A stretch of 64,000 nt of DNA from positions 124,001-188,000 of the forward strand of contig NZ_BEXF01000008.1 in assembly GCF_002897295.1 (NCBI RefSeq), read 5' to 3'. Shown here piece by piece: positions 23,524 to 32,701 of the stretch. This DNA is from Brevibacillus reuszeri (lineage in GTDB: Bacteria; Bacillota; Bacilli; Brevibacillales; Brevibacillaceae). A program made the position numbers and the translations under genes. Each line of letters opens with the position of its first letter. Within the stretch, counting starts at the first letter, position 1. Under the pieces are notes generated by a model. It ran no database searches, was not told the origin of the DNA, and saw only the letters and a program-made list of their open reading frames with translations.

Positions 23524-25752
23524 TTGGAACGAAAAAAGAAAAGCCGTGCAGGATGGATTAGCCTCTCCCTTCTAATGGTTTTAGGCATCAGCGCCCTATG
23601 GTGGTATTGGGATGCCGACCGTGTAGAAAGCATGGAAACGACGACTGGTGTTCAATTGAAATTTCGTACAAGTGGTGACCATATCGAAATCTATCAAAAT
23701 CAGAAGTGGCAGCCTTTCTTTGCAAAAGGAGTGAATCTGGGAGCGTCCTTGCCAGGCCATTACCCAGGTGAGCTGCCTATTACCAAAGAGGATTACACCC
23801 GCTGGTTTGCGATGATCGACGAGATGGGGGCAAATGTGATTCGTGTTTATACGATTCATCCCCCGGCATTTTACGAGGCATTGGTTGACTACAACAAAAA
23901 GAAAGCTGGTGATCCGCTTTATTTGATGCAAGGAATCTGGAGTCCGGAAGAGCTGCTTATCGAAAAGAAGGACGCGTATTTGCCGGAGATTCGTGAGCAG
24001 TTTCATCAGGAAATTCGAGATGCGGTAGGTGCTGTCTATGGTGATATCACGCTGCCGGAAAAACCGGGAAAGGCAAGCGGAAAATACCGGGCAAATGCCG
24101 GTCCATATCTCATCGGCTGGCATACAGGGACGGAGTGGGACCCTGTCATGGTGCAAAAAACAAATCAGCTGCACAAGCAAACGAAGCCTTACCAGGGAGC
24201 ACATTTTCAAGCGACATCCAAAGCGAGTCCGTTTGAAAGCTGGTTGGCTGAAGTGGTAGACACTGTGGCACAGGAAGAGAGCAAGCAGGGCTGGCAGCAT
24301 CCGATGACCTTTACCAACTGGGTAACGACCGACCCGCTCTCTCATCCAGGTGAGCCGATGTTTCACGAAGACTTGGTTAGCGTAGATCCGACTCATATTG
24401 AGCCGACAAAATGGGACGCAGGATATTTTGCTTCATACCACGTGTACCCGTATTACCCTGATTTGTTCCGCTACGATACGAACCTGCAAAAAGTAAAGAA
24501 TGACGCGGGACAGATTGACACGTACAAAGGGTACTTGCGCCTGCTGAAAGCTCACCACAAAAACATGCCGATTATGGTAACTGAATTCGGTGTTCCCGCA
24601 TCAGTCGGGACAGCGCATCTGGGAAATCTGGGGCGCAATCAGGGTGGTCATACGGAAGCTGAACAAGGCGAAATCGACGCAGCACTGATGAAAGAGATCC
24701 ACGAGGAAGGCTACGCCGGTGGCATCGTGTTTGTGTGGCAGGATGAATGGTTCAAAAAGACGTGGAATACGATGCGATTTGAGCTTCCGGAGGATCGCCG
24801 TTCGTTCTGGCTCAACGTCCTCACAAACGAATCCTTGTTTGGCATTTTGGGGATGCACCCGAATAAAGAAGACGTGCTTTCGATTGATGGAGACAGAGCA
24901 GACTGGGATAAGCTCGCGCCAGAAGACAAAAAGCGTCTCGACGTCAAAATCCCGGGTGTCGACGAGCTTTGGATGACGCACGATGAGGGCTACGTGTACA
25001 TCATGGCCCAGTTGCAGAAAGAATTTCACCCAGAGTCAGAAAAGCTCTACATCGGAGTCGACACTACTCCGGGCGGAAACAAGCATGGACCGCCGCTGGC
25101 AAGCACCAAGCTCGATGAAGGCTTGGAGACACTGATTCAGCTTGGAAAAGAGAGCGACATCCGCATTGCTTCCAACTATGATTTCCACACCCGTCTATAC
25201 GGAAAAAGGTATGGAATGATAAAGCTGAAGGAATCGGAAATGAAGGATGATTCTGGAGTGTTTTCGCCATGGAAGCTCGCTGTCGGTCTGGAAATGGAGC
25301 CGCCGGACAGCAAGCAGTACCACCCGATGGAGGAGGTCGTTGTAGGAAATCTGATTCGCGGAACGACAGACGCGAATGACCCCGCCTACAACTCCTTGGC
25401 GTCCTGGCAGGTAAAAGGCAAGATTGTGGAGCTGCGCATTCCGTGGATGCTTCTCGGTTTTACTGATCCGAGCTCCTTGCAAGTCATGAGCTACCGAGAG
25501 GAACCAAAGGCCTTTCTTACGGAAACGACAAAGGGAATTCGCCTATTGCCATGGATCGTCGATGAAAAAGGACAATCCACAATCGGAAATACACAAGGTG
25601 ATGCTCTCTATCCTGTCTCCAAGCTGCCGGTGTACACATGGCCGACGTGGGAGCAGGTGGGCTATCACGAACGGAAAAAACAAAGCTACTCCATTTTGCA
25701 AAAAGCATTCAGCGAGATCGAGACATCGACCGCTACAGATAGTCAGCCATAA
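23524..25752 (+). CDS. Membrane-anchored TIM-barrel glycosidase-like protein with C-terminal beta domain
   Basis: A 742-residue protein with one N-terminal membrane helix (about residues 10-28), so the rest lies outside the cell. Residues 50-440 look like a clan-A glycoside hydrolase barrel: FFAKGVNLGASLPGHYPGEL, ANVIRVYTIHPP, GWHTGTEWDP with E204 in the acid/base place, and VTEFGVPAS with E354 in the nucleophile place. Residues about 470-700 look like a CBM9-type sugar-binding domain (DELWMTHDEGYVYIMA, YIGVDTTPGG). As first gene of the exopolysaccharide operon it may trim, release or transfer the polymer. TTG start with GGAGG. The exact GH family is not assigned. Confidence 0.72.
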   Translation: MERKKKSRAGWISLSLLMVLGISALWWYWDADRVESMETTTGVQLKFRTSGDHIEIYQNQKWQPFFAKGVNLGASLPGHYPGELPITKEDYTRWFAMIDEMGANVIRVYTIHPPAFYEALVDYNKKKAGDPLYLMQGIWSPEELLIEKKDAYLPEIREQFHQEIRDAVGAVYGDITLPEKPGKASGKYRANAGPYLIGWHTGTEWDPVMVQKTNQLHKQTKPYQGAHFQATSKASPFESWLAEVVDTVAQEESKQGWQHPMTFTNWVTTDPLSHPGEPMFHEDLVSVDPTHIEPTKWDAGYFASYHVYPYYPDLFRYDTNLQKVKNDAGQIDTYKGYLRLLKAHHKNMPIMVTEFGVPASVGTAHLGNLGRNQGGHTEAEQGEIDAALMKEIHEEGYAGGIVFVWQDEWFKKTWNTMRFELPEDRRSFWLNVLTNESLFGILGMHPNKEDVLSIDGDRADWDKLAPEDKKRLDVKIPGVDELWMTHDEGYVYIMAQLQKEFHPESEKLYIGVDTTPGGNKHGPPLASTKLDEGLETLIQLGKESDIRIASNYDFHTRLYGKRYGMIKLKESEMKDDSGVFSPWKLAVGLEMEPPDSKQYHPMEEVVVGNLIRGTTDANDPAYNSLASWQVKGKIVELRIPWMLLGFTDPSSLQVMSYREEPKAFLTETTKGIRLLPWIVDEKGQSTIGNTQGDALYPVSKLPVYTWPTWEQVGYHERKKQSYSILQKAFSEIETSTATDSQP

Positions 25753-25764
25753 GGGGAGAGGAGA

Positions 25765-26508
25765 GTGACAAATGTGGAAACACCACTCACGACCGCCGTT
25801 CTTTTTCTGTACGCGCTTTGCGCAGTGATGATCGTTGGGCTCGCCGTGTTGTTCGCGCTAAAAATAAGAAATAGCAGCGCAGATAAAAAAGCCCGACTTT
25901 GTCAGGAAAAATACCGCGACTACTTCGTTTATTTGCAAGCGCACGGTGAGGAGGAAAAGCGTCTCAAAGTGCCTCACGGCGAAGTAACAAAGAGCGAAAA
26001 GCAAATCATGCAAAAAAAGCTGTTTGAGCTGATGGAACTCTTTACAGGTATTCATCGACAAAAGCTCATTTGGCTCTGCGAGGATTTGGGCTTGGTCGAA
26101 CTAGACCGCAAACGGCTGAAGGGAGCGTGGAAGTGGACACGGGTGGACGCAGCTTACAATTTGGGAATGATGCGTTCCAAAGAGGCACTCCCTGATCTGC
26201 TCCAGCTGCTTGAAAAGAGCAGCTACGATCCGAGCATCTTTATAATCGCTCGCTCGATTGCCAGATGCGCACGGGATACAGGCGATCTTCGCGAATTGGT
26301 TCTGTTTTTGGTCAGATACAAGAAAAACTTCCACGAGCTTATCGTTGATATTTTGAGCGATTCGCAAATCGATACAGAGCCGTTGTTCGCCTCCTTTTTA
26401 CGGGAGGAAAACACAGACTTGGTCAAAATCGGGCTAATTGGCTTCTTGGCTCAGTCCCAGAGCCAGCCTGGCATCGAGTCAGCCCTTTACCAAGCTCATC
26501 GAATCTGA
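25765..26508 (+). CDS. HEAT-repeat membrane protein, N-terminal part (frameshifted)
   Basis: 247 residues as read: an N-terminal membrane helix (about 10-32), a basic cytosolic part, then HEAT/armadillo-like helical repeats (WTRVDAAYNLGMMRSKEALP, DPSIFIIARSIARCARD). The repeat array stops abruptly at IESALYQAHRI and continues in the next frame at 26486 with the same character (KDIRIKAVKLV). Removing one C from the CCC at 26483-26485 joins them into one protein of about 400 residues. HEAT proteins give scaffolds; here it sits between the glycosidase-like and the synthase gene and may hold the synthase complex together (inference). GTG start, GGGGAGAGG site. Confidence 0.72.
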   Translation: MTNVETPLTTAVLFLYALCAVMIVGLAVLFALKIRNSSADKKARLCQEKYRDYFVYLQAHGEEEKRLKVPHGEVTKSEKQIMQKKLFELMELFTGIHRQKLIWLCEDLGLVELDRKRLKGAWKWTRVDAAYNLGMMRSKEALPDLLQLLEKSSYDPSIFIIARSIARCARDTGDLRELVLFLVRYKKNFHELIVDILSDSQIDTEPLFASFLREENTDLVKIGLIGFLAQSQSQPGIESALYQAHRI

Positions 26509-26965
26509 GGACAAAGACATCCGCATCAAAGCAGTGAAGCTGGTTTGCCAGGATGTGCGATATTTGACCGACCAGCGCGTAAAAGCGTTCATGAATCACA
26601 ATGATTGGGAAATTCGTGCCATGATGGCCAGAGCCGTGGGTGAGTTGGGACTCGTGGAATACATCCCGATGCTGAAATCGGCTGTAGGTGATTCCAGCTG
26701 GTGGGTACGTCATCACAGTGCCTACAGCTTGACTGCGCTTGAAGTCGACGGTTTTGCTGCTTTATGTGAGATTTTGCGTGAAGAGAGGATGGGCAATAAG
26801 CTGCAGATGGCTCATCAAGTGATCCAGGAAGAATTGGAAAAAGGCAAGCAACAGGCAGCAGCAACGCAGGATGTAGAAAAGCAGCTGCAGTATAACCAAA
26901 AGCTGCACCTCTATCACAAATCCTATCGAAAAACGATTTCCACTGTTGCCGCGCTGGAGAGATAA
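26486..26965 (+). pseudogene. HEAT-repeat protein, C-terminal part in shifted frame
   Basis: About 159 codons after the frame break. Repeats include DKDIRIKAVKLVCQDVRYL, NDWEIRAMMARAVGELG and SWWVRHHSAYSLTAL, then a charged coiled region. The frame is open from TTG 26438, but the residues before 26486 do not look coding and there is no ribosome site, so this is a continuation and not a separate gene. If the extra C is real, the cell makes only the truncated N-terminal protein, unless slippage restores the frame. Confidence 0.7.
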
Positions 26966-26982
26966 GTGGAAGGGAGGCTGTC

Positions 26983-28422
26983 ATGAGAGAATTTTTACTA
27001 TACTACGGAGTTTTCGCTGTCTATTACGTGATTGCGATTAACTCGCTGTATTTCATCATCATGATGTTTTCTTTTAAAAGCATCATGGGCATTTTGAAAA
27101 GCTCGGTCTACTCGAGGTTCCAGTCGCTGTCGGGCTCGCGGCATGTGCCGCCGATCTCGATTCTGGTACCAGCCTACAATGAAGAGCTGACGATTATCGA
27201 GAATGTACGCTCGCTGCTCTCACTTAATTACCCGAAGTACGAAGTGATCGTCGTCAATGATGGTTCAAAGGACGATACACTGCAGGTACTGATTGAGGAG
27301 TTCCAGCTGACTTCTTCCGAGCATATGCCGATGCAGCCGGTGCTGCAAACATCAAAGATCAGAGGGATTTATCACAACCCGGCTTTTCCAAATCTGTATC
27401 TGATCGACAAAGGCAATGGCGGAAAGGCAGACTCACTCAACGCCGGAATTAATCTGTCTCACTACCCGTTGATTGCTTCGATTGATGCAGATTCCCTTTT
27501 GGAAAAAGATGCGCTGATTCGAATTGCTAAGGTGTATATGGAAAATCCAGAAGAGACTGTCGCGATTGGCGGCGATATCCGGATCGCCAATGGCTGCAAA
27601 ATTGAAGACGGTGTGGTCAGTGATATCAGATTACCTGACAAGTTTTTGCCAATGATGCAGTCTGTTGAATACCTCAAGGCGTTCCTTGGGGGGAGAATCG
27701 GGTGGAGTGCGATTAATGGCTTGATTATCGTATCCGGCGCATTCGGTGTATTCCGCAAAGATTATGTAGTTAAAGTCGGCGGATACCGCGAAGGCTACCC
27801 TGGTGAGGACATGAACATCATCATCAAGCTGCACAAATACATGCTGGAAAACAATCTGCCGTATCGTGTTGCCTTTTGCCCGGATGCGGTTTGCTGGACG
27901 CAGGCTCCTGACTCGTTCCGAATTTTGGGCAGTCAGCGACGCCGTTGGGGCCGGGGTAATCTGAAAAATATGATTGAGTACGGCAAAAACATGGTACTTC
28001 GTCCAAAGTACAAGGTATTCGGGATGCTCACGCTGCCATTCAACATTTTGTTCGAGACACTCAATCCGTATTTCCGAATCACAGGGCTGCTCGCTCTCAT
28101 CGGCTATACGCTGCTTGACATGACGAATGCCCATGTACTGCTGATTTACGGCCTGCTCAATTTGTTGTACGGCGTACTTTTGGGAATTGGTTCCCTATTG
28201 CTTGAAGAAATCGCATTCCGACGTTATCCACGCTTCAAGGACATCGTTAAAATGCTTTTCTATACCATTTTAATGTTCTTCGGTTACCGGCAGATCGGTG
28301 TCATCTGGAGATTCCTCGGTCACATCGAGTATTTGCGCAACAATAATTCGTGGGGGACGATGACCCGAAAAAGCTGGAAGGCGGAGAACAAAAACATTTC
28401 GAGTTTGGAGGCAAGAGGATGA
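26983..28422 (+). CDS. Processive family 2 glycosyltransferase (polysaccharide synthase)
   Basis: A 479-residue inner-membrane synthase of the BcsA/PgaC/HasA type. There is one N-terminal helix (about 5-32), a cytosolic GT-A domain with D93 (VNDGS), D168-A-D170 (SIDADS), E275-D276 (YPGEDMN) and Q318-R-R-R-W322, the full D,D,D,QxxRW set of processive enzymes, and then about four C-terminal helices. It lacks a PilZ domain. The neighbours supply UDP-GlcNAc and UDP-GlcNAcA, so a GlcNAc/GlcNAcA-containing polymer is predicted. GGAAGGGAGG site; its stop overlaps the next ATG (ATGA). Confidence 0.9.
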   Translation: MREFLLYYGVFAVYYVIAINSLYFIIMMFSFKSIMGILKSSVYSRFQSLSGSRHVPPISILVPAYNEELTIIENVRSLLSLNYPKYEVIVVNDGSKDDTLQVLIEEFQLTSSEHMPMQPVLQTSKIRGIYHNPAFPNLYLIDKGNGGKADSLNAGINLSHYPLIASIDADSLLEKDALIRIAKVYMENPEETVAIGGDIRIANGCKIEDGVVSDIRLPDKFLPMMQSVEYLKAFLGGRIGWSAINGLIIVSGAFGVFRKDYVVKVGGYREGYPGEDMNIIIKLHKYMLENNLPYRVAFCPDAVCWTQAPDSFRILGSQRRRWGRGNLKNMIEYGKNMVLRPKYKVFGMLTLPFNILFETLNPYFRITGLLALIGYTLLDMTNAHVLLIYGLLNLLYGVLLGIGSLLLEEIAFRRYPRFKDIVKMLFYTILMFFGYRQIGVIWRFLGHIEYLRNNNSWGTMTRKSWKAENKNISSLEARG

Positions 28423-29201
28423 GTAATCTCGTACCGGTTTTTTACCAGCTTCTCACGAACATGGAGGCCAGTCAGTCGGCATGTGGGGTTATTCTTGTCG
28501 CTTGCAAGAACCTCTCCAAGGAATCATTGGAGGCAATCAAAAGAGATTTTTCTCCAAAAGAGACCGATTCAGGAGAAGTCCATTTTGCCTATGACAAGAC
28601 CAAAAACCTGTTAGGCATTATGGTCGAACAGCATAATCTTGCCGATACTCATTTTTTCGCTCTGCGGGTAAAGGATTATTTGCAAGAGAGTCAGCTGTTG
28701 TCCGGTAGTTTGCTCATCGCGAGCTTTCCGGAAAGCTCTGCATCGTCTGGTCAATTGTTTATGCGGATGATGCAGGAGATCAAGGATCTGGAAGGCTATG
28801 GCGAGATCAAAATTTACGATCAGCGAAATAGTGCCGACGCCGAAGAGCAAGCGCGCATTCTGCTTGTAAATCACGATGAGCACGTAAATGAGTTTTTGCG
28901 CATCTATTTGGAGCGAAAAGGCTACATGGTGACAGTAGCCAATGACGGGATGGAGAAATATCGCGAATGGACCCCGGACCTCGTCATTACCGATCTGAAT
29001 TTGCCAATACTCAATGGTTATCAGCTCATGGAGAAAATCAAACATCACGAAGCTTCAACAATGAGCAAAATTGTGGTGCTCACAGACAAACGACTGGAGG
29101 AAGATGTGCAAAAGTCGTTTGCGCTAGGGGCCGCTGATTATATTACCAAGCCTTTCTCACCTATTGAACTAGAAGCTAGAGTGAGACGGTTAATTTCATA
29201 A
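28419..29201 (+). CDS. Receiver-domain protein with novel N-terminal domain
   Basis: A 260-residue protein. The C-terminal 120 residues are a CheY-like receiver: an acidic residue in ILLVNHDEHVNEF, the phospho-acceptor in LVITDLNLPILNGYQ, LTDKRLEED with the Thr, and ITKPFSP with the Lys. The N-terminal 130 residues are of unknown family; their strand/helix order (VILVACKNL, LLGIMVEQHNLADTHFFALR, GSLLIASFPESSAS) resembles a degenerate GGDEF fold without its active site. There is no DNA-binding domain. The ATGA overlap with the synthase suggests direct regulation of it. The long upstream frame is ignored because ATG 28419 is coupled. Confidence 0.8.
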   Translation: MSNLVPVFYQLLTNMEASQSACGVILVACKNLSKESLEAIKRDFSPKETDSGEVHFAYDKTKNLLGIMVEQHNLADTHFFALRVKDYLQESQLLSGSLLIASFPESSASSGQLFMRMMQEIKDLEGYGEIKIYDQRNSADAEEQARILLVNHDEHVNEFLRIYLERKGYMVTVANDGMEKYREWTPDLVITDLNLPILNGYQLMEKIKHHEASTMSKIVVLTDKRLEEDVQKSFALGAADYITKPFSPIELEARVRRLIS

Positions 29202-29223
29202 AGAGAAAGGGAGAGAAGCGAGG

Positions 29224-30585
29224 ATGGGTAGATACGAGGAGCTGCTTCAAAAAATTCAAGAAAAGACTGCAAAAGTCGGCGTTATTGGTTTGGGATATGT
29301 GGGGTTGCCGCTTGCGGTAGAAACAATCAAAAGCGGCTATACCGTCATCGGGGTTGACCTGCATAGCGGCAAAATCGAGAGCTTGAAAGCGGGCATTTCA
29401 TACGTCCAGGATATTTCTGATGAAACGCTGCAGGAATGCCTCGAAACCAATCGCTTTCATCCAACAACAGATTATAGCGTGATTGAGGAGCTGGATGCGA
29501 TCAGCATCTGCGTTCCGACTCCGCTCAGCCCGAATCAGGACCCGGATACTTCCTATATCACGAATGTAGTAGACCAGCTTAAAAAATACATGAAAAACGG
29601 ACTCTTGATCACGCTGGAGAGCACGACGTATCCGGGAACCACCGAGGAATTGATCCAAAGGGAGTTTGAGAACCTCGGCTATCGTGCGGGTGTAGACTTT
29701 TTCCTCTGCTACTCACCAGAGCGAGTCGATCCAGGGAATCGGATGTATTCCACCTACAATACCCCCAAAATTATTGGCGGCACGACTGAGCGCTGCATAG
29801 AGCTAGGTAAGCTTCTGTACGGCAATCTTGTAAAAACAGTCGTTCCGGTCTCCACGCCAAAGGTAGCAGAAATGTCGAAGCTGCTGGAAAACACGTTTCG
29901 CAGTGTCAATATCGCCTTTATGAATGAAATGGCGATGATGTGTGACAGAATGGGCATCAATGTTTGGGAAGTAATCAAGGCCGCATCGACCAAGCCTTTC
30001 GGGTTCATGCCGTTTTATCCGGGACCTGGGATCGGTGGGCATTGCATACCGCTCGATCCGATGTATCTGTCGTGGAAAGCAAAGGGCTTTAAGTTCCACA
30101 GCCAATTTATTGAAATTGCCCAATCTATCAACGATAACATGCCGGACTATGTGCTGAACAAAACCGGTCAGGTATTGAATATCAATGCCAAAGCGATTAA
30201 CAGCTCCCGGATTCTGATTTTGGGAATGGCGTACAAGCCGGATATTGATGATCTGCGGGAATCGCCGGGATTGGAGATTTACGAGCTGTTTACGAAAAAC
30301 GGAGCGACTGTGGACTATTACGATCCGCACGCGCAAAGCTTTTTGAATAAAAAGGGCGAGGTCGTCCATTCGATTGCCAACGATTACGAAGTGTTTAAAA
30401 CATACGATTGCATGGTGCTAATTACAAATCACCGTTCCTTCAACTACCAGGAGCTGGCTGATTTAGGTGTCTCGATCATCGACACGCGCAATGCGTTCGA
30501 CGGAATTACCAATCCGAATGTGTACCGGATCGGTACATCCGTAGCGATTCGTCAGGAAAAAGAAATCGTTAGCATGCTCGCGTAA
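29224..30585 (+). CDS. UDP-GlcNAc 6-dehydrogenase (WbpA-like)
   Basis: A 453-residue nucleotide-sugar dehydrogenase of the UDP-Glc/GDP-Man family: NAD loop VGVIGLGYVGLPLAVE, middle helix MSKLLENTFRSVNIAFMNE, catalytic cysteine C274 in GIGGHCIPLDPMYL, C-terminal domain starting GMAYKPDIDDLRESP. The GGHCIPLDP form is the one seen in UDP-HexNAc dehydrogenases such as WbpA/WecC, whereas UDP-glucose dehydrogenases usually have GGSCFPKD. It would oxidise UDP-GlcNAc twice to UDP-GlcNAcA, using two NAD. glmS and a glmU-like gene follow, which supports the amino-sugar substrate. Confidence 0.85.
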   Translation: MGRYEELLQKIQEKTAKVGVIGLGYVGLPLAVETIKSGYTVIGVDLHSGKIESLKAGISYVQDISDETLQECLETNRFHPTTDYSVIEELDAISICVPTPLSPNQDPDTSYITNVVDQLKKYMKNGLLITLESTTYPGTTEELIQREFENLGYRAGVDFFLCYSPERVDPGNRMYSTYNTPKIIGGTTERCIELGKLLYGNLVKTVVPVSTPKVAEMSKLLENTFRSVNIAFMNEMAMMCDRMGINVWEVIKAASTKPFGFMPFYPGPGIGGHCIPLDPMYLSWKAKGFKFHSQFIEIAQSINDNMPDYVLNKTGQVLNINAKAINSSRILILGMAYKPDIDDLRESPGLEIYELFTKNGATVDYYDPHAQSFLNKKGEVVHSIANDYEVFKTYDCMVLITNHRSFNYQELADLGVSIIDTRNAFDGITNPNVYRIGTSVAIRQEKEIVSMLA

Positions 30586-30635
30586 AACAAACGCGAGCAG
30601 TGCATGGAAAGCGTGAAAGAGGGAGGAAGAAATAT

Positions 30636-32468
30636 ATGTGCGGAATCATGGGATATATCGGCTATAGAGAGGCACAGCCGATCTTAATCAACGGATTGAA
30701 AAAGCTGGAATACCGTGGCTACGATTCAGCGGGTATCGCCATCTGCGACGGTTCAAATATCACGATCAGCAAGGCAAAGGGGCGGATCGATGTACTCGAG
30801 GAGCAGACAAGTAAATCACGTTTGCAAGGATCAATCGGGATCGGTCATACACGATGGGCCACCCATGGACGGCCATCTGATGAAAACTCCCATCCCCATT
30901 TTGATCAAACAGGCAAATTTTCCATTGTGCACAACGGGATTATCGAAAACTATCTGGAGCTAAAGGAAGAATTGAAAGAGCGAGGTATCGTGTTCACTTC
31001 TGAGACAGATACAGAGGTAATCGTGCACCTGCTCTCGGAAAATTATGATGGGAATCTGGTCTCCACTGTACAAAAGGTAGCAACGAAGATTCGCGGAGCT
31101 TTTGCGCTGGGCGTCATGTCGGAGCATGAGCCAGATAAGCTGATTGCTGTCCGTGTGGCGAGCCCGTTAATCATTGGGGTAGGAGCTGGTGAAAACTTCA
31201 TCGGCTCTGATATCCCAGCCGTTTTGGAGCATACACGTGATGTATACGTTCTGGAGGACTATGATCTGGCGGTATTGACCAAAGATTCGGTCAGTGTGAT
31301 GAGTCTGAATACGAATGAGCCGATTGAGCGTGATCTCGTGCGAATTGAGTGGGACAAGGAACAGGCGGAAAAAGACGGCTATGCGCACTACATGCTCAAA
31401 GAGATTCACGAGCAGCCACGCGCTTTGCGCAATACGATGACTGGTCGTATCGATGAAGTGGAGCAAAAGGTCATTTTCCCTACCCTGCAGCTGACCACAG
31501 AAGCCGTGCAAAAGATTGAAAAAATCTACATTGTCGCGTGCGGTACAGCCTATCACGCCGGAGTAATCGGCAAGCAGGTAATAGAAAGACTGGCTCATAT
31601 TCCGGTAGAGGTCGATGTCGCATCAGAGTTTCGTTATCGCAAACCGTTGTTCCAAAAAAATACACTCACGATTGTTGTCAGCCAGTCAGGAGAAACGGCG
31701 GATACACTCGCTGCACTTCGTGAAGCAAAACGGAATGGTTCCGCTGTGGTCGCCATCACGAACGTAGTCGGTAGCTCGATTGCGCGCGAAGCGGATGATG
31801 TGATCACGACAAATGCCGGACCGGAAATCGCGGTCGCTTCTACCAAAGCCTATACGTCACAGCTAATCGCCTTCTACCTGCTAGGCTTGTACCTGGCCCA
31901 AGGAAAAGAGACGATCGATCAGCAAGCGAGAGCGGCAATTATTTCTTCCCTGCAAAAGCTCCCTGATCAGGTAGAAGCCATTCTCGCGCACGCAGACGAG
32001 ATTCGTCAGTACGCAGAAACGATCAAAGAAGAAAGCCAGTTGTTCTTCCTGGGACGTGGTTTGGACTACGCCGTTTCCATGGAAGGCTCTCTGAAGCTGA
32101 AAGAAATCTCCTACATTCATTCAGAGGCGTATGCGGCCGGAGAGCTGAAGCACGGGACACTCGCTTTAATCGAAGAGGGCACGCGTGTTATCGCGCTTTC
32201 TACCCAAGACGACCTGTACGAGAAAATGGTCAGCAACATTACAGAAGTGAAAGCGAGAGGCGCTGTCGTTCTCGGCATCGCTCTTGCCAACAATATGGAA
32301 TTGCACCGTTCAGTAGATGAGGTGTGCCTGATTCCTGTAACTGATGCCCTGTTAACGCCGGTTTTGAGCGTCATTCCGCTCCAGTTGATCGCTTATTACA
32401 CGTCTGTAGCATTGGGACATGATGTGGATCGCCCTCGTAATTTGGCAAAAAGTGTAACAGTTGAGTAA
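30636..32468 (+). CDS. glmS: Glutamine--fructose-6-phosphate aminotransferase (operon-linked copy)
   Basis: A 610-residue enzyme that makes glucosamine-6-P from fructose-6-P and glutamine. The mature N-terminal cysteine is MCGIMGYIGYREA, and the glutaminase domain has HTRWATHG and HNGIIENY. Two SIS domains follow (ACGTAYHAG, VSQSGETADT, AVASTKAYTSQ), with the family C-terminus PRNLAKSVTVE. ATG 30636 is fixed by the need for Cys at position 2 and by GGGAGGAAG. Only 50 bases separate it from the dehydrogenase gene, so there is no room for the glmS ribozyme that normally controls the housekeeping copy. Confidence 0.96.
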   Translation: MCGIMGYIGYREAQPILINGLKKLEYRGYDSAGIAICDGSNITISKAKGRIDVLEEQTSKSRLQGSIGIGHTRWATHGRPSDENSHPHFDQTGKFSIVHNGIIENYLELKEELKERGIVFTSETDTEVIVHLLSENYDGNLVSTVQKVATKIRGAFALGVMSEHEPDKLIAVRVASPLIIGVGAGENFIGSDIPAVLEHTRDVYVLEDYDLAVLTKDSVSVMSLNTNEPIERDLVRIEWDKEQAEKDGYAHYMLKEIHEQPRALRNTMTGRIDEVEQKVIFPTLQLTTEAVQKIEKIYIVACGTAYHAGVIGKQVIERLAHIPVEVDVASEFRYRKPLFQKNTLTIVVSQSGETADTLAALREAKRNGSAVVAITNVVGSSIAREADDVITTNAGPEIAVASTKAYTSQLIAFYLLGLYLAQGKETIDQQARAAIISSLQKLPDQVEAILAHADEIRQYAETIKEESQLFFLGRGLDYAVSMEGSLKLKEISYIHSEAYAAGELKHGTLALIEEGTRVIALSTQDDLYEKMVSNITEVKARGAVVLGIALANNMELHRSVDEVCLIPVTDALLTPVLSVIPLQLIAYYTSVALGHDVDRPRNLAKSVTVE

Positions 32469-32518
32469 AAACGCACGTCCATAAGTAACGAGTACACATA
32501 AAAAGGAGGCACGATGAA

Positions 32519-32701
32519 ATGAGCACCTCGAATCGGACGTTGAATCAGGAGATTTTACTGGAGATTATGCTTCAGGCCTATCAGCTGGGCGTGCAGAGGA
32601 AAGACATAGATGTAGATATGATGATAAGCACATTGACATATGAATTGAAGCCCTACCTTGAAAATCAGGTACAACAGGGCAGGACGGAGGCAACAGGATG
32701 A
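32519..32701 (+). CDS. Small 60-residue protein of unknown function
   Basis: A 60-residue, probably helical soluble protein (NQEILLEIMLQAYQLGVQRK, then DMMISTLTYELKPYLENQ). I do not recognise the family. It is almost certainly real: ATG 32519 follows AAAAGGAGG at nine bases, and its stop overlaps the ATG of the glmU-like gene (ATGA), so it is translationally coupled. It may be a regulatory or binding partner of the adjacent amino-sugar enzymes. Confidence 0.7.
   Translation: MSTSNRTLNQEILLEIMLQAYQLGVQRKDIDVDMMISTLTYELKPYLENQVQQGRTEATG

Noticed and set aside
30586..30635. glmS ribozyme
   Set aside because: Only 50 bases precede the gene; no ribozyme core can fit.
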